64,000 bases of DNA, taken from the NCBI GenBank assembly GCA_946811185.2, contig OX328105.1, forward strand, positions 41,962,845 to 42,026,844, given 5' to 3'. Origin of the DNA: Hippopus hippopus (Eukaryota > Mollusca > Bivalvia > Cardiida > Cardiidae). Of the stretch, positions 54,280-63,945 are shown one piece after another. Every line of letters begins with the position of its first letter. Position 1 is the first letter of the stretch. The notes under the pieces are model-generated. The model searched no databases. It saw only the letters and a list, made by a program, of their open reading frames with translations, and was not told where the DNA came from. Made by a program: the position numbers and the translations under genes.

Positions 54280-55290
54280 GATCTGGCAGGTCTGGTCATT
54301 GAGTTGGACTTAGTTTTTCTACTCATATGCTATTAGGATTGCTTTATTGTTTTACTTCTATCCATTACTTGGCCTTTAAGTGGTTTCTCTTTCTAAATGT
54401 CTGAACATTGTGTTGAACTTAGACTTTTTTTACCCTACGAATGATTTTCTTTCTAAAAACCTGATCACTGAGTTGGTCTTAGTTTTTTTAACCTATGAAT
54501 GATTTTTTCTCTTTCTAAAAGCCTGATCATTGAGTTGTACTTAGTTTTTTCACCCTATGGATGATTTTTTCTCTTTCTAAAAGTCTGACCATTGAGTTGG
54601 ACTTAGACTTTTTTCTTTCTAAAAGTCTGATCACTGAGTTGGACTTAGTCTTTTTCTGCAATTATGAATGATTTCTCTAAAAGACTGAGCACTGAGTTGT
54701 ACTTAGTTTTTTTACCCATATGCTATTAGGATTGCTTTATTGTTTTACTTCTATCCATTACTTGGCCTTTAAGTGCTTTCTCTTTCTAAATGTCTGAACA
54801 TTGAGTTGAACTTAGACTTTTTTTACCCTATGAATGATTTTCTTTCTAAAAGCCTGATCACTGAGTTGGACTTAGTCTTTTTCCGCAATTACGAATGATT
54901 TTTCTCTTTCTAAAATGCCTGGACATTGAGTTGGACTTAGTTTTTCACCCTATGGATGATTTTTTCTCTTTTCTAAATGTCTGATCACTGAGTTGGACTT
55001 AGTTTTTTTACCCTATGAATGATTTCTCTTTTCTAAAAGGAATTTGTCCCTATATCACTGAGTTGGACTTAGCTTTTTTCATTCTATGAATGAATTTCTC
55101 TCTAAAAGACTGAGCACTGGTCTGGACTTAGTTTTTTCTTCACCTATGAATGATTTTCTCTCTTTCTAAATGCTTGATCACTGAGTTGGACTTAGACTTT
55201 TTTCTTATCTATGAATGAATTTTCTTTTCTAAATGTCAGAACATTGAGTTGAACTTAGTCTTTTTTCTGCATCTATGAATGATTCTTACT
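54280..55290. repeat. Tandem array, 55-70 bp units
   Basis: About fourteen units contain TTCTCTTTCTAAAAG, CTGATCACTGAGTTGGACTT and AGTTTTTTTACCCTATGAAT. A longer block starting CATATGCTATTAGGATTGC near 54324 repeats near 54717, so the array also grew by a duplication of about 393 bp. No coding frame was seen. Confidence 0.85.
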
Positions 55291-55295
55291 CTTTG

Positions 55296-55803
55296 CAGTA
55301 TAACTCTCTGGAGTATAACTCTTTGGAGTACATCTCTTCTAAAAGAAAGAAGTTTGACAATTTGAATAAATGACAATTTTGAAGAAAGATAGAACTTTCG
55401 TGGTAGATGGTTAGTCCTGAAAAGGACTGTTGGGTTAGCTCTGAAAAGAGCTGTGACAATTTGAAGAAATGACAACTTGAAGATAGAACTTTCGTCTGAC
55501 AGCTTGAAGGTAGAACTTTCGTCTGACATCTTGAAGATAGATCTTTCGTGGTAGATGGTTAGTCCTGAAAAGGACTGTTGGGTTAGCTCTGAAAAGAGCT
55601 GTGACAATTTGAAGAAATGACAACTTGAAGATAGAACTTTCGTCTAACAGCTTGAAGGTAGAACTTTCGTCTGACAATTTGAAGAAATGACAATTTGAAG
55701 AAAAGATAGAACTTACTTCTGACAATTTGAAGAAAAGGTAGATCTTCCGTGGTAGATGGTTAGCCCTGAAAAGGGCTGTTGGGGTGGTCCTAAAAAAAGG
55801 ACC
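55296..55803 (-). repeat. Array of short hairpins with GAAA/TTTC loops
   Basis: Six hairpins lie at 55413-55428, 55437-55452, 55561-55576, 55585-55600, 55762-55777 and 55786-55803. The first five have 6-bp stems and a four-base loop. Stems differ yet stay paired: AGTCCT/AGGACT, AGCTCT/AGAGCT, AGCCCT/AGGGCT. The last has GGTCCT/AGGACC with an A6 loop. They are embedded in repeats carrying AGATAGAACTTTCGTGGTAG and TGACAATTTGAAGAAATGA. All lie downstream of the minus-strand gene at 55823-56059. The open frames at 55236-55839 are translations of this array. Confidence 0.8.
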
Positions 55804-55822
55804 TGGTTTGGAGGTTGTGTTT

Positions 55823-56059
55823 TTAAGCACAACCTCCAACCTTACCGCAGGCTGGGCAGCTACTATCCGTCCGTCTCTTTAGCCTTTTTAGCTGCTGTGC
55901 ACTCAAGTTGTACTTCAGCGAAAACGGTGGCTCTTTATCGCTGCTCCAATCTTCAGTAGAAGGCACGACGAACTCCTTCTTCTTGCCGTCCATCTTCTTT
56001 TCTTTACTCGACAACTGTGCAAGCCCGCTGAAACTCATGTCTCTCAATGAACACTCCAT
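55823..56059 (-). CDS. Small lysine-rich protein with C-terminal Cys motif
   Basis: The 78-residue frame starts at an ATG 51 bp downstream of a TATAAAG box (56110-56116). It has a Lys-rich stretch (KEKKMDGKKKE), a basic helix (QLKRLKRR) and a C-terminal CPACGKVGGC. Its stop lies in the loop of a hairpin formed by GGAGGTTGTG (55810-55819) and CACAACCTCC (55828-55837), so the second arm is also the last codons. Promoter and 3' flank are near copies, in mirror orientation, of those of the gene at 58421-58627. Product not recognised; a small nucleic-acid-binding or virion protein is only a guess. Confidence 0.6.
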   Translation of the reverse strand: MECSLRDMSFSGLAQLSSKEKKMDGKKKEFVVPSTEDWSSDKEPPFSLKYNLSAQQLKRLKRRTDSSCPACGKVGGCA

Positions 56060-56095
56060 TATGGCTGTAAGTCGAAGAGAATGAATGATGTGCGG

Positions 56096-56190
56096 GAAAT
56101 ACCGCTGGGCTTTATAGCTTTTCAGGCGGATTGAACTAGATGACCCATGACGTCATTTTCTCCTATGTTTTTCCCGCGTCGGCGTTTCAT
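56096..56190 (-). promoter_or_regulatory. TATA promoter cassette, mirrored copy
   Basis: It contains TATAAAG (56110-56116, minus strand) and a CRE-like TGACGTCA-type core (ATGACGTCAT). The whole 95 bp aligns, inverted, with 58300-58394 with few mismatches. It drives the gene at 55823-56059. Confidence 0.7.
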
Positions 56191-56269
56191 GCTGTTTTGG
56201 CTCCAAATTAATGTTATCCAATCAGATTCACCGTTGTTTTTCTATTACTAAATGTTTTATTTTTGGCCA

Positions 56270-56350
56270 ACCCGTGGGTTTGTTACATTTTCTTGTTCGG
56301 GGATTTTATTGTTAGCCAATCCGTGGGTTTGTTACATTTTCTTGTTCGGG
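56270..56350. repeat. Two direct units of about 50 bp
   Basis: GTGGGTTTGTTACATTTTCT and TGTTCGGG occur twice, preceded by GGCCAACCC and AGCCAATCC. They lie upstream of the promoter cassette. Confidence 0.7.
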
Positions 56351-56634
56351 TTAGAAAAAAACTAGAGTTTAACTAACCTATGACTTTTTTTGATTGTGAA
56401 TCTTTTGAGTTTTTTGACAATTTGAAGAAAGATAGAACTTTCGTGGTAGATAGGTAGCCGTGAAATGGACTGTTTTGTTTTTTTGGAGGCTATGTTTTTT
56501 CCCACTTCTAATGACAACATCCGAAATTCACTTGGTAAATGACTAAGATGATGTCAGACGTTGTCTTTAAAAATAGTTGAAGTAATCTTTCCGCCGATAT
56601 CTTTGTAGAGCTGTGTTATAGGTTGTAGTTGTTT

Positions 56635-56895
56635 TTATTTCTCCACTCCTATAAAGTGAGTGTTTAGTTGTAATAACTGTTGACCTGCATTTAGATATTC
56701 TTGGAGAGCCTCACGTAGTTGATAATTTATCTCCCTCCCATATTGATACTGTTTCCGAATATTGATACTGCTTCCAAAGTGATCGCTAGCTGAGAGCCAA
56801 AAAATGGTGAATGTGTGAAAAATAACGCTGGACTTTATGCGTTTACAGAGGATTGAGATTTTTTTTAAAGAGCTCGGCCAGGGTAGAAAACACAT
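56635..56895 (-). pseudogene. Decayed duplicate promoter-gene start
   Basis: Bases 56745-56890 align directly with 58085-58230, the promoter and leader of the coiled-coil gene. The TATA equivalent is GCATAAAG (56833-56840). The ATG equivalent at 56739-56741 meets a stop after four codons, while another frame stays open to 56635 and reads a helical LREALQEYLNAGQQLL segment. It is described as a broken copy; its original product is unknown. Confidence 0.5.
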
Positions 56896-56959
56896 ACATT
56901 TTTTCCATGCTACGTTTCATGCTAATATAGCAAAAAAAGTTATGAGACGGTGTATGGAA

Positions 56960-57360
56960 AAATGTAGACAGAACAAGTCTTTTGGGTAAAAAATAGAATG
57001 AAGAGCTCTATTGTTTTTGAACTTTTATTTACTGAACAGAACTAAACAATGAAACATTTTTTGCAAAGCATCATAAAAAATTTCTTGACAATGAAAAAAT
57101 TTCTTGACAATGAAAAAATTCACAATGAAACATTTTTTTGCATTGCATCATAAAAAAATTTCTTGACAATGAAAAAATCACAAGGAAACATTTTTACAAT
57201 ACAGCATAAAAACATTTTCTTAACAATGAAAATAATCACACTGAAATATTTTTTCACAATGAATTATTCACAACGATTTAATCACAATGAAAAAATCACA
57301 CTGAATTATTTTTTCGCAATGAATTATTTACAATGAATTAATCGCAAAACAGTATATAAC
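56960..57360. repeat. AT-rich tandem repeats, ACAATGAAAAAAT units
   Basis: Units of the type TTTCTTGACAATGAAAAAAT and CACAATGAATTATT alternate across 57045-57350. They separate the decayed locus from the coiled-coil gene. Confidence 0.75.
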
Positions 57361-57410
57361 AAATTTTATGCAATGTAAATTCGCAAACACCACGAGTTTC
57401 ATATTTGTTT

Positions 57411-58073
57411 TCATATTCCTACCGTTTTGTTGTTTTTTCTTGGTTGTTTTCGTTCTGTCTTTGGTTTTTTCGGGATCTTGAAATCAACGTGATTGTCAAT
57501 GTTTTTCCCGTATTTACCCTGGCCTGTCAATATTGGTATAGTTGTTTTTTGATCAACTCGCTGCTTCTTGTGGAGATGGTTAGCATCTTCCTCAGATTTC
57601 CGTTTTGTTGTTTTTCTTGGTTGTTTTTCCTCTGGTTGTTTTTTCTTTGGTTGATTTTTCTTCACAACACTTACGATAGAGTCCACTAAGTTGTGAAGAT
57701 TGGATTTATCAAACTCGAACTCCACAGGAATCTTCACAGGAGTTGTTGAAATGCACTGATCCTGTTGACGTAGTACCTCGATATTTCTACTGAGCTGATC
57801 AGTACTTGCGTTTAAAGTTTTAATTTCCTCCAAATGTCTGTTTAAAGTCTCCAGCTGATCTATGATTCGGATCATCATGCTATCTTGTTTCAAATTTAGC
57901 TGCTTTACCTCTTCATAAATGTTGTCAAACACTGTCGCTGGAATGATGGTTGTCGAATTTAACTCCGGTGGCGGATTGATGATTGTCGAATTCATAACTG
58001 ATGAAAGTACGTCTCCATTGTTTTCCACTGATGGAAAATCGCCCAAGTTGATTTCATCTAAGTTGTGCTTCAT
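57411..58073 (-). CDS. Coiled-coil protein with basic tail (element gene)
   Basis: The frame is open further upstream without an ATG. The chosen ATG at 58073 gives 220 residues and lies about 95 bp from a TATAAAG box (58165-58171). Residues 1-45 are Asn/Ser/Pro-rich. Residues 48-105 form a heptad-rich helix (EEVKQLNLKQDSMMIRI, then DQLETLNRHLEEIKTL), a likely coiled coil. Residues 138-220 are Lys/Pro/Gln-rich with repeated KKKQPEEKQPRK-like units and NLS-like PRKTTKRK and KKQRV. One Cys only. The design, oligomerising helix plus basic nucleic-acid-binding tail, would suit a virion core or nucleoprotein role, which is inference. Product not recognised. Confidence 0.65.
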   Translation of the reverse strand: MKHNLDEINLGDFPSVENNGDVLSSVMNSTIINPPPELNSTTIIPATVFDNIYEEVKQLNLKQDSMMIRIIDQLETLNRHLEEIKTLNASTDQLSRNIEVLRQQDQCISTTPVKIPVEFEFDKSNLHNLVDSIVSVVKKNQPKKKQPEEKQPRKTTKRKSEEDANHLHKKQRVDQKTTIPILTGQGKYGKNIDNHVDFKIPKKPKTERKQPRKNNKTVGI

Positions 58074-58164
58074 ATTGAAACTGACTCTGAATATTGATAC
58101 TGCTTCCGAAGTGATCGTTAGCTGAGAATCAAAGAAATGGTGTTTGGTATGAAATAACACCGAG

Positions 58165-58171
58165 CTTTATA
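58165..58171 (-). promoter_or_regulatory. TATA box (TATAAAG)
   Basis: CTTTATA on the plus strand. It belongs to a leader and promoter duplicated at 56745-56890 and serves the gene at 57411-58073. Confidence 0.6.
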
Positions 58172-58299
58172 CGTTTACAGAGGATTGAAATTTTTAAAGA
58201 GGGCGGACCTGGCGGAAAACACCGGTATTGTACTGTGTGACACCGAATTAGGAGTGGTAAAAAACACCGATATAACCATCGATTTAATTGGGCAATGTT

Positions 58300-58394
58300 A
58301 ATGAAACGCCGACGCGGGAAAAAACATAGGAGAAAATGACGTCATGAGTCATCTAGTTCAATCCTCCTGTAAAGCTATAAAGCCCAGTGATATT
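58300..58394 (+). promoter_or_regulatory. TATA promoter cassette
   Basis: It contains ATGACGTCAT and then GCTATAAAGCCC, with TATAAAG at 58376-58382, 39 bp before the ATG at 58421. Mirror image of 56096-56190. Confidence 0.7.
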
Positions 58395-58420
58395 TTACAT
58401 AAAATCATATTTGTTCCAGA

Positions 58421-58627
58421 ATGGTTCGAATTCTTGTATGCCCTCACTGTGCAAACAGATGTCTGATAGAGTGTGGGAAATGTTTTTCCATACTCGAGTA
58501 TCTTGGCCAGAAGCATAACTGTCCAGATACAGATGAAGGATTTTACGATGATGATGAAGGTTCGACGATTTGCTGCGAACACTGTGGATGTGAAATCATC
58601 CCAGTGGATCGGGCGGAAGAATCGTAG
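58421..58627 (+). CDS. Small zinc-ribbon-like protein (element gene)
   Basis: The 68-residue protein starts 39 bp after a TATAAAG box. Cys pairs suggest bound zinc: CPHC (7-10), C14, CGKC (18-21), H32/C34, then CCEHCGC (51-57). A DDDEG acidic loop lies between the halves. This could be one or two small zinc ribbons. In viruses such proteins are often transcription or replication cofactors, but I cannot assign one. Its promoter and 3' hairpin are mirrored in the cassette of the Cys-tailed gene at 55823-56059, suggesting the two loci arose by inverted duplication of a cassette or exchange of its flanks. Confidence 0.6.
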   Translation: MVRILVCPHCANRCLIECGKCFSILEYLGQKHNCPDTDEGFYDDDEGSTICCEHCGCEIIPVDRAEES

Positions 58628-58660
58628 AGCTGGATATCAATGTGAGATCCTTCAAAAAAA

Positions 58661-58676
58661 AGCCCTTTTCAGGGCT
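58661..58676 (+). terminator. 3' hairpin AGCCCTTTTCAGGGCT
   Basis: A six-base stem and TTTC loop, 34 bp past the stop of the gene at 58421-58627. The sequence from here to about 58720 (AACCATTTAGCACGAAAGAT, then CTCAAATTGTC) matches, in sense orientation, the 3' flank of the gene at 55823-56059. Possible 3'-end signal. Confidence 0.5.
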
Positions 58677-58783
58677 AACCATTTAGCACGAAAGATCTTT
58701 CTTCTCAAATTGTCAAAAGTAAAAAAGACTTACAGTCATAACTAGAAAAAAGTCAAAAGTAAGAAGTAATTATTTTATATTTT

Positions 58784-58789
58784 TTATTT
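58784..58789 (-). terminator. AATAAA signal (minus strand)
   Basis: TTTATT on the plus strand, 145 bp past the stop of the gene at 58934-59800. Plausible but in AT-rich sequence. Confidence 0.35.
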
Positions 58790-58933
58790 CAAAAAGAACT
58801 TATGTACAATGAAAAAATCAAATCATGAACTGTAAAGACAAAAATGAATGAACTGTAAAGACAAAAAATGAATGAAAAAAAAATCAAGTTAGTCTTTTTT
58901 GTTTATATTCAATATTGTATTGAAATCTTTTTT

Positions 58934-59800
58934 TCACTCAGTATGTTTTTCTTTTTTCTTTGAGATGTCAGATTCACATTTGGTTTTACGTTTTCTTTTC
59001 CTATCGTTGGTTTTTAATTCCACATCTGGACAGATTTTGTCCTCATGTTTTGTTGATTTGTAAAAGAAATAGTTCTTTGTTACTCGTTTTTTCTTCTTTT
59101 CGATGTTTTGCTGTTTTTCCTTTCCGTACGAGCAACCCGGTTTTGCAGAAAATTCGTTTTTTAGATCCAAAGTTTGTTGTTTTCTTAGATCCAAAGTTTG
59201 TTGATTTCTTAGATTTTTTCGTGATGTCTCTAAATCATCTGTTATTTTACAGATTTCTGAATCGCTGTTAGCCGCTGTGTCGCTCTGCATGTCTACGATC
59301 TGAGTTTCATCCGATGAGGATGTAGCTTGTGGTGAACTTTTTTTCCATGTATTTTCACTACAGAATGAATTTAGTGTGCCGACGAATTTTATATCTTTGA
59401 GACCATCAACGTTGTAAAACGATGGTAAAATCTCAATGTCGTGACTGTGTGGATTCACGTAGACAAAAACAATTGTTCCTAGCTGATTTTCTTTTTCTGG
59501 ACATTCTTTGGCCCAATGTCCTGCTTCGTTGCATGTGAAACAAATATTTGTTCTCACGCCATTCGCACCATATCGTTTGTCAATCATCGCTTGATCCAAA
59601 ACTCTGTAGCTGGTAGTACGGTAAACATCTTTTTCTTCTAAATGTTGGTGGGATAAAAATGATCCCACATAGTTTCCGATATGTTTAACATCATACTTTG
59701 ATGGTATATTGCTGATCTCATAATCGTGGGTGTATGGATTAACATACAGATACACCCTCTTTCTAAGTGGTGATGTATTTTGCAGCTTTAACTCGCTCAT
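58934..59800 (-). CDS. CCHC zinc-knuckle protein with duplicated module (element gene)
   Basis: The 288-residue protein starts at an ATG 65 bp from a TATAAATAAG box (59865-59874). A perfect CCHC knuckle lies at C87, C90, H95, C100 (CFTCNEAGHWAKEC). It is flanked by two related modules: RVYLYVNPYTHDYEI (15-29, then IGNYVGSFLS at 41-50) and VFVYVNPHSHDIEI (111-124, then VGTLNSFCS at 140-148). The C-terminal third is low complexity, with a repeated QTLDL segment (201-213) and a Lys/Arg-rich end. It is divergent to the polymerase and shares its 5' intergenic region. CCHC knuckles bind single-stranded nucleic acid, so a replication or packaging accessory role is possible. I do not recognise the family. 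The knuckle alone is not evidence of a retroelement. Confidence 0.7.
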   Translation of the reverse strand: MSELKLQNTSPLRKRVYLYVNPYTHDYEISNIPSKYDVKHIGNYVGSFLSHQHLEEKDVYRTTSYRVLDQAMIDKRYGANGVRTNICFTCNEAGHWAKECPEKENQLGTIVFVYVNPHSHDIEILPSFYNVDGLKDIKFVGTLNSFCSENTWKKSSPQATSSSDETQIVDMQSDTAANSDSEICKITDDLETSRKNLRNQQTLDLRKQQTLDLKNEFSAKPGCSYGKEKQQNIEKKKKRVTKNYFFYKSTKHEDKICPDVELKTNDRKRKRKTKCESDISKKKEKHTE

Positions 59801-59864
59801 ATTTTTTATCAGCTGTACTGTCTGAGATCGAGTAGGAGAATAAATAGATTTTCACAGCTAACGT

Positions 59865-59901
59865 CTTATTTATACACTGTTACAACGGAGAGGGTATATA
59901 A
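59865..59901. promoter_or_regulatory. Back-to-back TATA boxes
   Basis: TATAAATAAG on the minus strand (59865-59874) and TATATAA on the plus strand (59895-59901) lie 20 bp apart. They are 65 and 56 bp from the two start codons, in a 156-bp divergent spacer. Confidence 0.7.
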
Positions 59902-59956
59902 ATTGTTAGTTTTTTCTCACTTCTGCATTATTGTCTTTTCACTCAGAGCTAAAACG

Positions 59957-62900
59957 ATGGGTAAAAGAAAAAGAATAATAACCTATTCAGACACTGAAAG
60001 TGACGATGAGGTGTTTCCACCAACAAAAAAGAAAAAAACTAGACCATTGAAAGAAGAAAGTGACGATGAGGTGTTTCCACCAATAAAAAAGAAAAAAACT
60101 AAACCGTTGAAAGAAGAAAATGACAGCGACGATGAAAGTATCAACTCTAGCTTAGACATGAAAAGTCTATATGATTTAACAGAAAAGGGTAATAAGAAGT
60201 CAAGAAAATTTAAAACAGAATCACATGTGCTGATGCTGAGTTTTAAGAAATTTGAAGAATTAACACCTCAGAGACTCCTTGGATTATTTGACGATGTTAC
60301 CCGTGAAATCATTCGAAAGTTAAATGCTAACCCTACGGACATGATTAGAATTACCATCAATCATCCTTCGTTGGAAATAGGAATCCATATTCCTTTTTTA
60401 GCTGCAGACCAGTTACAAGGTGAAACTATGCTGAATGAAATTGAACGAGTTTTACAATCGAATACAGATTTCGTCTTGAACGATGGATTCATGACATTTG
60501 ACATTACACATACAATACCACCAAGTGGTAGCGGAAAACCAAAATATAGATCGTCAGAATTAGATTCAAAGTTTTTTGCCCAGAAGAAGCAATCTATTAT
60601 TCAAATTGCCAATCATGACCAACTATGTTTTGCAAGAGCTGTTGTTGTGGGAATTTGCTACAGTGAACGTGAAAACACCGAAGTATGGAATAGAAAATGG
60701 CGTCGTATTTGTCATTCAAAATGCGTCCTTCAAAAGACTGAAGCTGAGAAATTGTTACATGAAGCTGGAGTTTCACCAACACAGTCTGTAGGAATTGATG
60801 AATACAAAAAAATTCAAACAATCTTGTATGAAAAAGGCTATGTCATTAAAGTTCACCAACAGCATTCAAAAGTGGAAAAAATATTTAAACATCCAGAAGT
60901 GAAAGCCAATAGTAAGATCATACATTTGTACTTTCATCAAAACCATTATAACTACATCAAATCTATCAAAGGTTTTCTTAGTTGTGGATATTATTGTGAG
61001 TTCTGTGATGTGGGTTACAATAACCGGGAAAGTCATACTTGTTCAAATATCTGTAAAGGTTGTTACCGCAAAGGAAAATGTCCATCAGAATCAAAAGAAT
61101 ATGTTTGCAGTGTTTGCAGTAGACGATTTTTTAGTGCTGAATGCTTTGAAAATCACAGAAATGTTCAAGGTAAAGAAAAGAAATCCATTTGTGAATTAAT
61201 GAAACTCTGCTCGAAATGCGGTGCACAATATCATGTCAGAAAGAAAAATCATGTTTGCAATGGAAAGAAAAGATGTCATATCTGTAAGAGAATTGTTAAC
61301 TTTTCTCATCAATGCTATATTCAACCTTACCAAAGTAAGTTGAACCATGACAGCGATGATGAGACGAGTTCTTCTGTAGTCAAAAAACCACAGTTTATTT
61401 TCTTTGATTTTGAATGCAAACAAGACACAGGCGGACACATCCCGAATTATTGTATCGCACACAGAGCGTGTGATGTATGTATCGATAAATCGCTTGATTT
61501 TCATTGTTCTACATGCAGCGAATTTGAAGAGGGTAGGGAAGTTATTTTTCAAGGTGAAGAAACTTTGAGTCAATTTTGCAAATGGCTCTTTTCAAAACAT
61601 CATAAAGGGGTTACAGCTATTGCCCATAATTTCAAAGGCTATGACGGTCAGTTCATTCTTGACTATATTGTCAAAGTTGGGTTAAAACTTCCAAAATTGA
61701 TCATGAATGGAAACAATATTATGAAGTTAGAACTGAATGGTGTACGTCTGATCGATTCTTTCAATTTCATGAGTTTTGGTTTGGCAAAATTTCCAACCAC
61801 CTTTGAGCTTCAAGAAATGAAAAAAGGTTACTTTCCTCACTGGGCGAATACAGATGAATTTTGGAGTTACATCGGACCCTACTTGGACATGTCTTATTAC
61901 AAACCCGACTCAATGTCTGAAGAGGCTAGGTCAAAATTTATAGTTTGGTATAATGACAAAGTTCGAAATGGTGAGGAATTCAATTTTCAGAAGGAGATGG
62001 AATTGTACTGTAGGTCAGATGTTGATATACTCAGACGAGGGTGTGCTGAATTCAGAAAGCTGTTTATCGAACAGGGTGGTATTTGTCCATTTTTAGAGGC
62101 GATTACCATCGCAGATGCCTGTAACAAGGTGTGGCGAAGCAAATATTTACCAGAAAATCAAATAGCTATCATTTCAAGTAAAGACTCATCCAGACGTCGC
62201 TTTTCTATGAAAGCGATACGATGGGTTCAAAGTGTTGCTCAGGAAAAAGGTATTAATATTCAGCATGCAAAAAATGGTGGTGAAGCTCAAATCGGGAAAT
62301 ATAGTGTAGATGGTTTTCACCGTCAATCAAACACTGTTTATGAATTTCTTGGGGATTTGTATCATGGTTGTCCTGTATGCTATACAGATCGAAATCAGAT
62401 CAATCCTATTAATGGAAAACGCATGTCTGAATTGTACGAACATACTTTTAAACGTATAGCAGATATCAAAGACATGGGATATAATGTAGTGTACATTTAG
62501 GAACACGAATTTGATGCTAAGATGAAGGATAAAGAGTACAAAAAACTCATTGAAAAGTTATATCCACATTGGGACCCTATCGATCCGAGGGATGGTTTGT
62601 CCGGGGGAAGATGTAATGCAATAAAAATTGGATATGATGTTGATGAAAAAAGCAAAAAGGAAATCAAGTACATCGATATCTGTTCTCTATACCCTTACGT
62701 TTGTAAACACAAATCCTACCCTGTAGGCCAGCCAAAAATTTTGATATGAACAATATTCGTCAATATGAGGGATTAATCAAGTGTAAAGTTTTACCTCCAA
62801 CTGATTTGTTTCACCCCGTTCTCCCAGTTCACTGTAACAACAAAATGATGTTTCCACTCTGTATGAAATGTGCAGAAGAAAGCTCAAACATTTGTAGACA

Positions 62901-63865
62901 TGGTAAAGAAGAGAGGGCTTTGGTCGGAGTTTGGGTTACTTTTGAATTATTCAAGGCTCTTGACTGCGGCTATCAATTATTGCAAGTGTATGAAATTTGG
63001 CATTTCAATTCTGTGTCAGATCAGTTCTTTAAACATTATGTGGACAATTTCTTGAAAATTAAGCAAGAAGCCAGTGGTTATCCAGGTTGGTGTCAATCAG
63101 ACTCAGAAAAAGATCAGTTCGTTTGTGAATATGAGAAGGCGGAAGGTGTTCGTCTTGATCCAAGTTGTATTCAAAGAAATCCTGGGAGAAGATCATTTGC
63201 TAAGATTATGTTGAACTGCCTTTGGGGAAAATTAGCTCAGCGTGAAAAAATGACCCAGACGGAATACATCAGTGAACCGTCTAAATATTTTGAATTAGTC
63301 ACCAATCCCAATTTCATTGTAAAGCATGTAGAAATCTTTGACGAGGACTGTTCATTCATCTTGGTTAACTATGAATCAAAGTTGGAACATATTGACACCC
63401 ACGCTACAGCCAATGTGGTAGTAGGGTCTTACGTAACAGCTTATGCAAGATTGGAATTGTACAGCGTTCTTGAAAAGTTAAAAGATAGAGTTCTGTATTT
63501 CGATACAGATAGTTGTATGTACATTCACGACCCTGAATTATGGAATCCTTCTATTATTAACAGTCGACTAGGAAAATGGACTGATGAAGAACCTGATTGT
63601 AAAATTACTCAATTCAGAGGGCTTGGGCCTAAGAATTATGCTTACAAAATGAAAACAAAAGATGGAGAAGAGATAAGCAAATGTAAAGTAAAGGGGATTA
63701 CTCTGGATTACAATACAAAACAGGTGGTGAATTTTGATACATATTCGAAATGTGCTTTAGATCGCACAGTAGAAATCAAAAACGTTTCGTTCTGTATACA
63801 CCAAGAGAGTTATTGTAAATGGTACTGATACTGTACCCTATGGTTATAAAAGTTTGAGAAAATAA
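59957..63865 (+). pseudogene. polB: Protein-primed family B DNA polymerase, broken
   Basis: The start is the ATG at 59957 (context ACGATGG), 56 bp after TATATAA. The first open segment (59957-62500, 847 residues) has a duplicated 20-residue acidic/Lys-rich unit near residues 13-53, a Cys/His-rich region (about 335-440), and 3'-5' exonuclease motifs: FFDFE (D484, E486), NFKGYD (N558, D563) and YCRSDVD (Y684, D688, D690). It ends at an in-frame TAG (62498-62500). The same frame reopens to 62749 and carries polymerase motif A (DICSLYP, 62675-62695). The reading then moves to another frame (62746-63828) with motif B (about 63202-63240) and motif C (YFDTDS, 63496-63513). A family-typical C-terminal end appears back in the first frame, closing at TAA 63863-63865. 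So one nonsense change and two frame changes break the gene. All catalytic motifs visible look intact. Confidence 0.85.
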
Positions 63866-63935
63866 TTCTATATCACATTGTTGTGTAGCAATCAGTCAAA
63901 GTAAGTCGGGAAAAATATTAGCCGTTGGTCAAAAA

Positions 63936-63941
63936 AATAAA
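63936..63941 (+). terminator. AATAAA signal
   Basis: It lies 70 bp after the polymerase region ends and 5 bp before the next ATG, which fits compact viral-type packing. Confidence 0.4.
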
Positions 63942-63945
63942 AATC

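Noticed and set aside
55236..55839. Two minus-strand open frames of 123 and 134 codons with repeated FKLS and ALFRAN segments
   Set aside because: They are translations of the hairpin and AGATAGAACTTTCGT repeats. Sense-strand hairpins explain the sequence better than a protein does.
58934..59800. Retroviral Gag because of the CCHC knuckle
   Set aside because: No reverse transcriptase, protease or LTR is nearby, and the gene shares a divergent promoter with a DNA polymerase.
59903..59956. Upstream extension of the polymerase frame
   Set aside because: The extension has no ATG and would start almost inside the TATA box. The ATG at 59957 is in better context.
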